Assembly: GCA_937892865.1 (NCBI GenBank)
Contig: CALBJG010000002.1
Span: 1 to 6,156, forward strand
Reading direction: 5' to 3'
Length of the DNA stretch: 6,156 bases
From: an uncultured Clostridia bacterium
Lineage (GTDB): Bacteria; Bacillota; Clostridia; Oscillospirales; Oscillospiraceae
Part shown: in pieces, positions 4,958 through 6,156 of the stretch
Layout: every line of letters starts with the position of its first letter
Numbering within the stretch: the stretch's first letter is position 1
Program-made: the position numbers and the translations under genes
The notes under the pieces: generated by a model
The model's input: the letters and a program-made list of their open reading frames with translations, nothing else
What the model was told of the DNA's origin: nothing
Databases searched by the model: none

Positions 4958-5875
4958 TCAGAAAATGCTCAAATCTAAATGATTACTCAAGTATTCCAAT
5001 GCCTTGATACCTGCAACACTGTTTCCTTTGCTATCCAGCGCCGGGGAATAAATGCCAATGCCCATCTTATTGGGAACGATCGCCATAATTCCACCGCCGA
5101 CACCGCTTTTTGCAGGGACGCCCACATTGATCGCAAATTCACCGGAACCGTCATACATACCGCAGGTCATCAGAACTGCATTGACATATCTTGCGTATTC
5201 CTTATCAAAAAGCCGCTCACCGGTTGCTTTATTCACGCCGCCGTTTGCAAAAACAAAGGCGATCCTGGCAATATCCACAATGGTTGCTTTAATGGAACAA
5301 GCGCGGAAATAACAATCCAGCACTTCCTCTGCATCGTCATTGAGCATACCGTAGGCTTTCAGCATATAGGCAAGAGCGCGGTTTTTATTGCCGGTTGCCT
5401 TCTCTGACATATACACTTGCTCATCTACAGAAATATTGGGATTGCCGCTGATTCTTTTCGCAAGATCAAGCAGGCGGTCAAACTTTTCCCGGTAGTTGCT
5501 GCCTTTGATCATTGTGCATAGGGCAATTGCGCCGGTGTTGATCATCGGATTGATGTGTTCGCAGTTCAAAGCCTGATCGCTGTAGTTAAAGGCATCAAAA
5601 GGCTTGCCGGTCGCTTCCACACCTACAAGATCACGAATCGGCTTAATGCCGTTATCCATCAGCGCCAGTAACAGAATCAGCGGTTTAATAATACTTTGCA
5701 TTGTAAAGCGCTTATCGTGGTCTCCGGAAAAGGTGACTGAATCTAAATCAGAAACAACACAAATACCAAAATCGTCCCGATTGGCTTTTGCCAGTTCCGG
5801 AATGTAATTTGCCAGTTTTCCTTCCTTTATATACGGACGGCAACTATCTAATATTTCATCGAGCAGTTCTTTCAT
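4958..5875 (-). CDS. glsA: Glutaminase (GlsA family, beta-lactamase-like serine fold)
   Basis: Glutaminase hydrolyses L-glutamine to L-glutamate and ammonia in the cytoplasm. The 305-residue length matches bacterial GlsA enzymes. Recognisable blocks are ANYIPELAKA (22-31), the catalytic S-x-x-K (S61, K64, in TMQSIIKPL), NPMINTGAI (109-117), SEKATGNKNRALAY (157-170), YFRACSI (189-195), MYDGSGEFA (240-248) and the GVPAKSGVGGGI loop (252-263) with S257, then the family's C-terminal YSPALDSKGNSVAG. I start it at the ATG 5873-5875: GGGAG lies about 8 nt upstream and the protein then begins MKELLDEIL like its relatives. The reading frame stays open to 5968, but that extension would contain the promoter. 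The gene stands alone between its own promoter and terminator; in other bacteria such enzymes supply glutamate or ammonia, including for acid tolerance. No partner gene here points to one role. Confidence 0.96.
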   Translation of the reverse strand: MKELLDEILDSCRPYIKEGKLANYIPELAKANRDDFGICVVSDLDSVTFSGDHDKRFTMQSIIKPLILLLALMDNGIKPIRDLVGVEATGKPFDAFNYSDQALNCEHINPMINTGAIALCTMIKGSNYREKFDRLLDLAKRISGNPNISVDEQVYMSEKATGNKNRALAYMLKAYGMLNDDAEEVLDCYFRACSIKATIVDIARIAFVFANGGVNKATGERLFDKEYARYVNAVLMTCGMYDGSGEFAINVGVPAKSGVGGGIMAIVPNKMGIGIYSPALDSKGNSVAGIKALEYLSNHLDLSIF

Positions 5876-5881
5876 TCTATC

Positions 5882-5887
5882 GCTCCC
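5882..5887 (-). promoter_or_regulatory. Ribosome site fixing the glsA start
   Basis: GGGAGC on the minus strand lies 6 nt from the ATG at 5873-5875. It supports the 305-residue protein over a 31-residue longer reading of the same frame, which lacks family similarity and overlaps the promoter. Confidence 0.7.
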
Positions 5888-5914
5888 AATCAAGTAGTTA
5901 TTTTCACTTTTGTT

Positions 5915-5944
5915 ATTATAACACAATATTAGTATATGCCGCAA
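5915..5944 (-). promoter_or_regulatory. Probable glsA promoter
   Basis: On the minus strand there is a perfect -10 TATAAT (5915-5920) and, 18 nt upstream, TTGCGG (5939-5944), which matches the -35 consensus only in its first three bases. The predicted start is near 5908, giving a leader of about 33 nt. A weak -35 would suit a regulated or activator-dependent gene. It sits just after the tRNA terminator, so glsA needs its own promoter. Confidence 0.6.
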
Positions 5945-5951
5945 GAAAATG

Positions 5952-5993
5952 CAAGCAAAAAAAGACATCCTTACGGATGTCTTTTTTTGCTTG
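5952..5993. terminator. Bidirectional intrinsic terminator after tRNA-Cys
   Basis: A perfect 19-bp inverted repeat with a 4-nt loop (arms 5952-5970 and 5975-5993) holds a core GACATCC/GGATGTC flanked by seven A on one side and seven T on the other. Either strand therefore gives a hairpin followed by a U-run. On the minus strand it ends the tRNA transcript. The outer end of the stem reaches two bases into the encoded CCA of tRNA-Cys, so termination is immediate. Confidence 0.88.
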
Positions 5994-6066
5994 GAGGTAC
6001 CGGCCAGATTTGAACTGGCGGATCAGAGTTTTGCAGACTCGTGCCTTACCACTTGGCTACGGTACC
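5992..6066 (-). tRNA. tRNA-Cys (anticodon GCA)
   Basis: A complete 75-nt cloverleaf with encoded CCA. The acceptor stem GGTACCG pairs perfectly with CGGTACC. The D arm is GCC-AAGTGGTAA-GGC, the anticodon loop CTGCAAA (GCA at 6032-6034), the variable loop GATCC, and the T arm GCCAG-TTCAAAT-CTGGC. The discriminator base is U73, the known cysteine identity base. The top pair of the anticodon stem is C27-U43, a mismatch where many Cys tRNAs have G-U; the other four pairs are intact. It lies 41 nt after a tRNA-Gly and probably shares its transcript. Confidence 0.96.
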
Positions 6067-6073
6067 GTATGAA

Positions 6074-6101
6074 ATAAGGAACGCGTGTATGCGTTCCTTA
6101 T
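6074..6101. terminator. Hairpin between tRNA-Gly and tRNA-Cys
   Basis: ATAAGGAACGC pairs with GCGTTCCTTAT (11 bp, 6-nt loop). On the plus strand it is followed by CTTTTTT, a good terminator tail, yet no plus-strand gene is seen. On the minus strand, in which the tRNAs are read, the tail is only TTCATAC. It may be a partial terminator, a processing hairpin between the two tRNAs, or a barrier to antisense transcription. Confidence 0.5.
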
Positions 6102-6107
6102 CTTTTT

Positions 6108-6156
6108 TGGAGCGGGTGACGAGGCTCGAACTCGCTACCTCCACCTTGGCAAGGTG
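6108..6156 (-). tRNA. tRNA-Gly (anticodon GCC), 3' part; 5' part beyond right edge
   Basis: The visible 49 nt cover about nucleotides 28-76: part of the anticodon stem, loop TTGCCAA with anticodon GCC (6148-6150), the returning stem GGTGG, the T arm GCGAG-TTCGAGC-CTCGT (one G-U pair), the acceptor 3' strand CACCCGC, discriminator U and an encoded CCA. The D arm and acceptor 5' strand lie outside the window. It is probably part of a tRNA cluster that continues to the right. Confidence 0.93.

Noticed and set aside
4979..5407. 142-codon plus-strand open frame within glsA
   Set aside because: Antisense to a strongly conserved glutaminase; no ribosome site or recognisable motif.
5876..5968. Upstream extension of glsA by 31 codons
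   Set aside because: It would include the TATAAT box and lacks a ribosome site, while the internal ATG at 5873-5875 has GGGAGC at good spacing and gives the family's usual length.
1..6156. Mobile element, CRISPR array, phage or integration site near the tRNA genes
   Set aside because: There is no integrase or transposase, no repeated copy of a tRNA 3' end, no regular repeat-spacer pattern and no shift in base composition that I can see.

Overview
The window looks like chromosomal DNA of an anaerobic Gram-positive bacterium, most likely a clostridial member of Bacillota. The reasons are the FeoA/FeoB type, strong GGAGG-like ribosome sites, TTGACA/TATAAT promoters with U-tailed hairpin terminators, moderate GC, GTG starts, and tRNA genes that encode their own CCA. 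This is inference from style; no marker gene fixes the genus. Every gene I can support lies on the minus strand, so transcription runs from high to low coordinates. I see no mobile element, CRISPR array, riboswitch or pseudogene.

Reading in transcription order: (1) 6156-5952: the 3' part of a tRNA-Gly(GCC), a spacer hairpin, a complete tRNA-Cys(GCA), and a long hairpin that works as a terminator in either direction. (2) 5944-4901: a promoter, a single glutaminase gene (glsA) and a strong intrinsic terminator. (3) 4884-711: a strong promoter, then five closely spaced genes ending at a hairpin. They encode a 10-TM EamA-family transporter, a polysaccharide-deacetylase-like protein, a HAD phosphatase, a two-domain NAT_N/GNAT_C acyltransferase-like protein and a TIM-barrel sugar-phosphate isomerase/epimerase. 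Gaps of 15, 28, 13 and 4 nt argue for one mRNA. (4) 671-1: a promoter with a palindromic operator at its transcription start, feoA, a 132-nt leader, and the start of feoB, which runs off the left edge.

The best-supported new observation is a set of three near-identical palindromes (RTTAGC-N4-GCTAAC). Two lie between the feoA promoter and feoA, and one lies between feoA and feoB. They look like sites for a DtxR/MntR/IdeR-type metal-dependent repressor rather than Fur. The most interesting unknown is the five-gene cassette. Its members suggest transport and processing of a small sugar-like or acylated metabolite, but no substrate can be read from the sequence.
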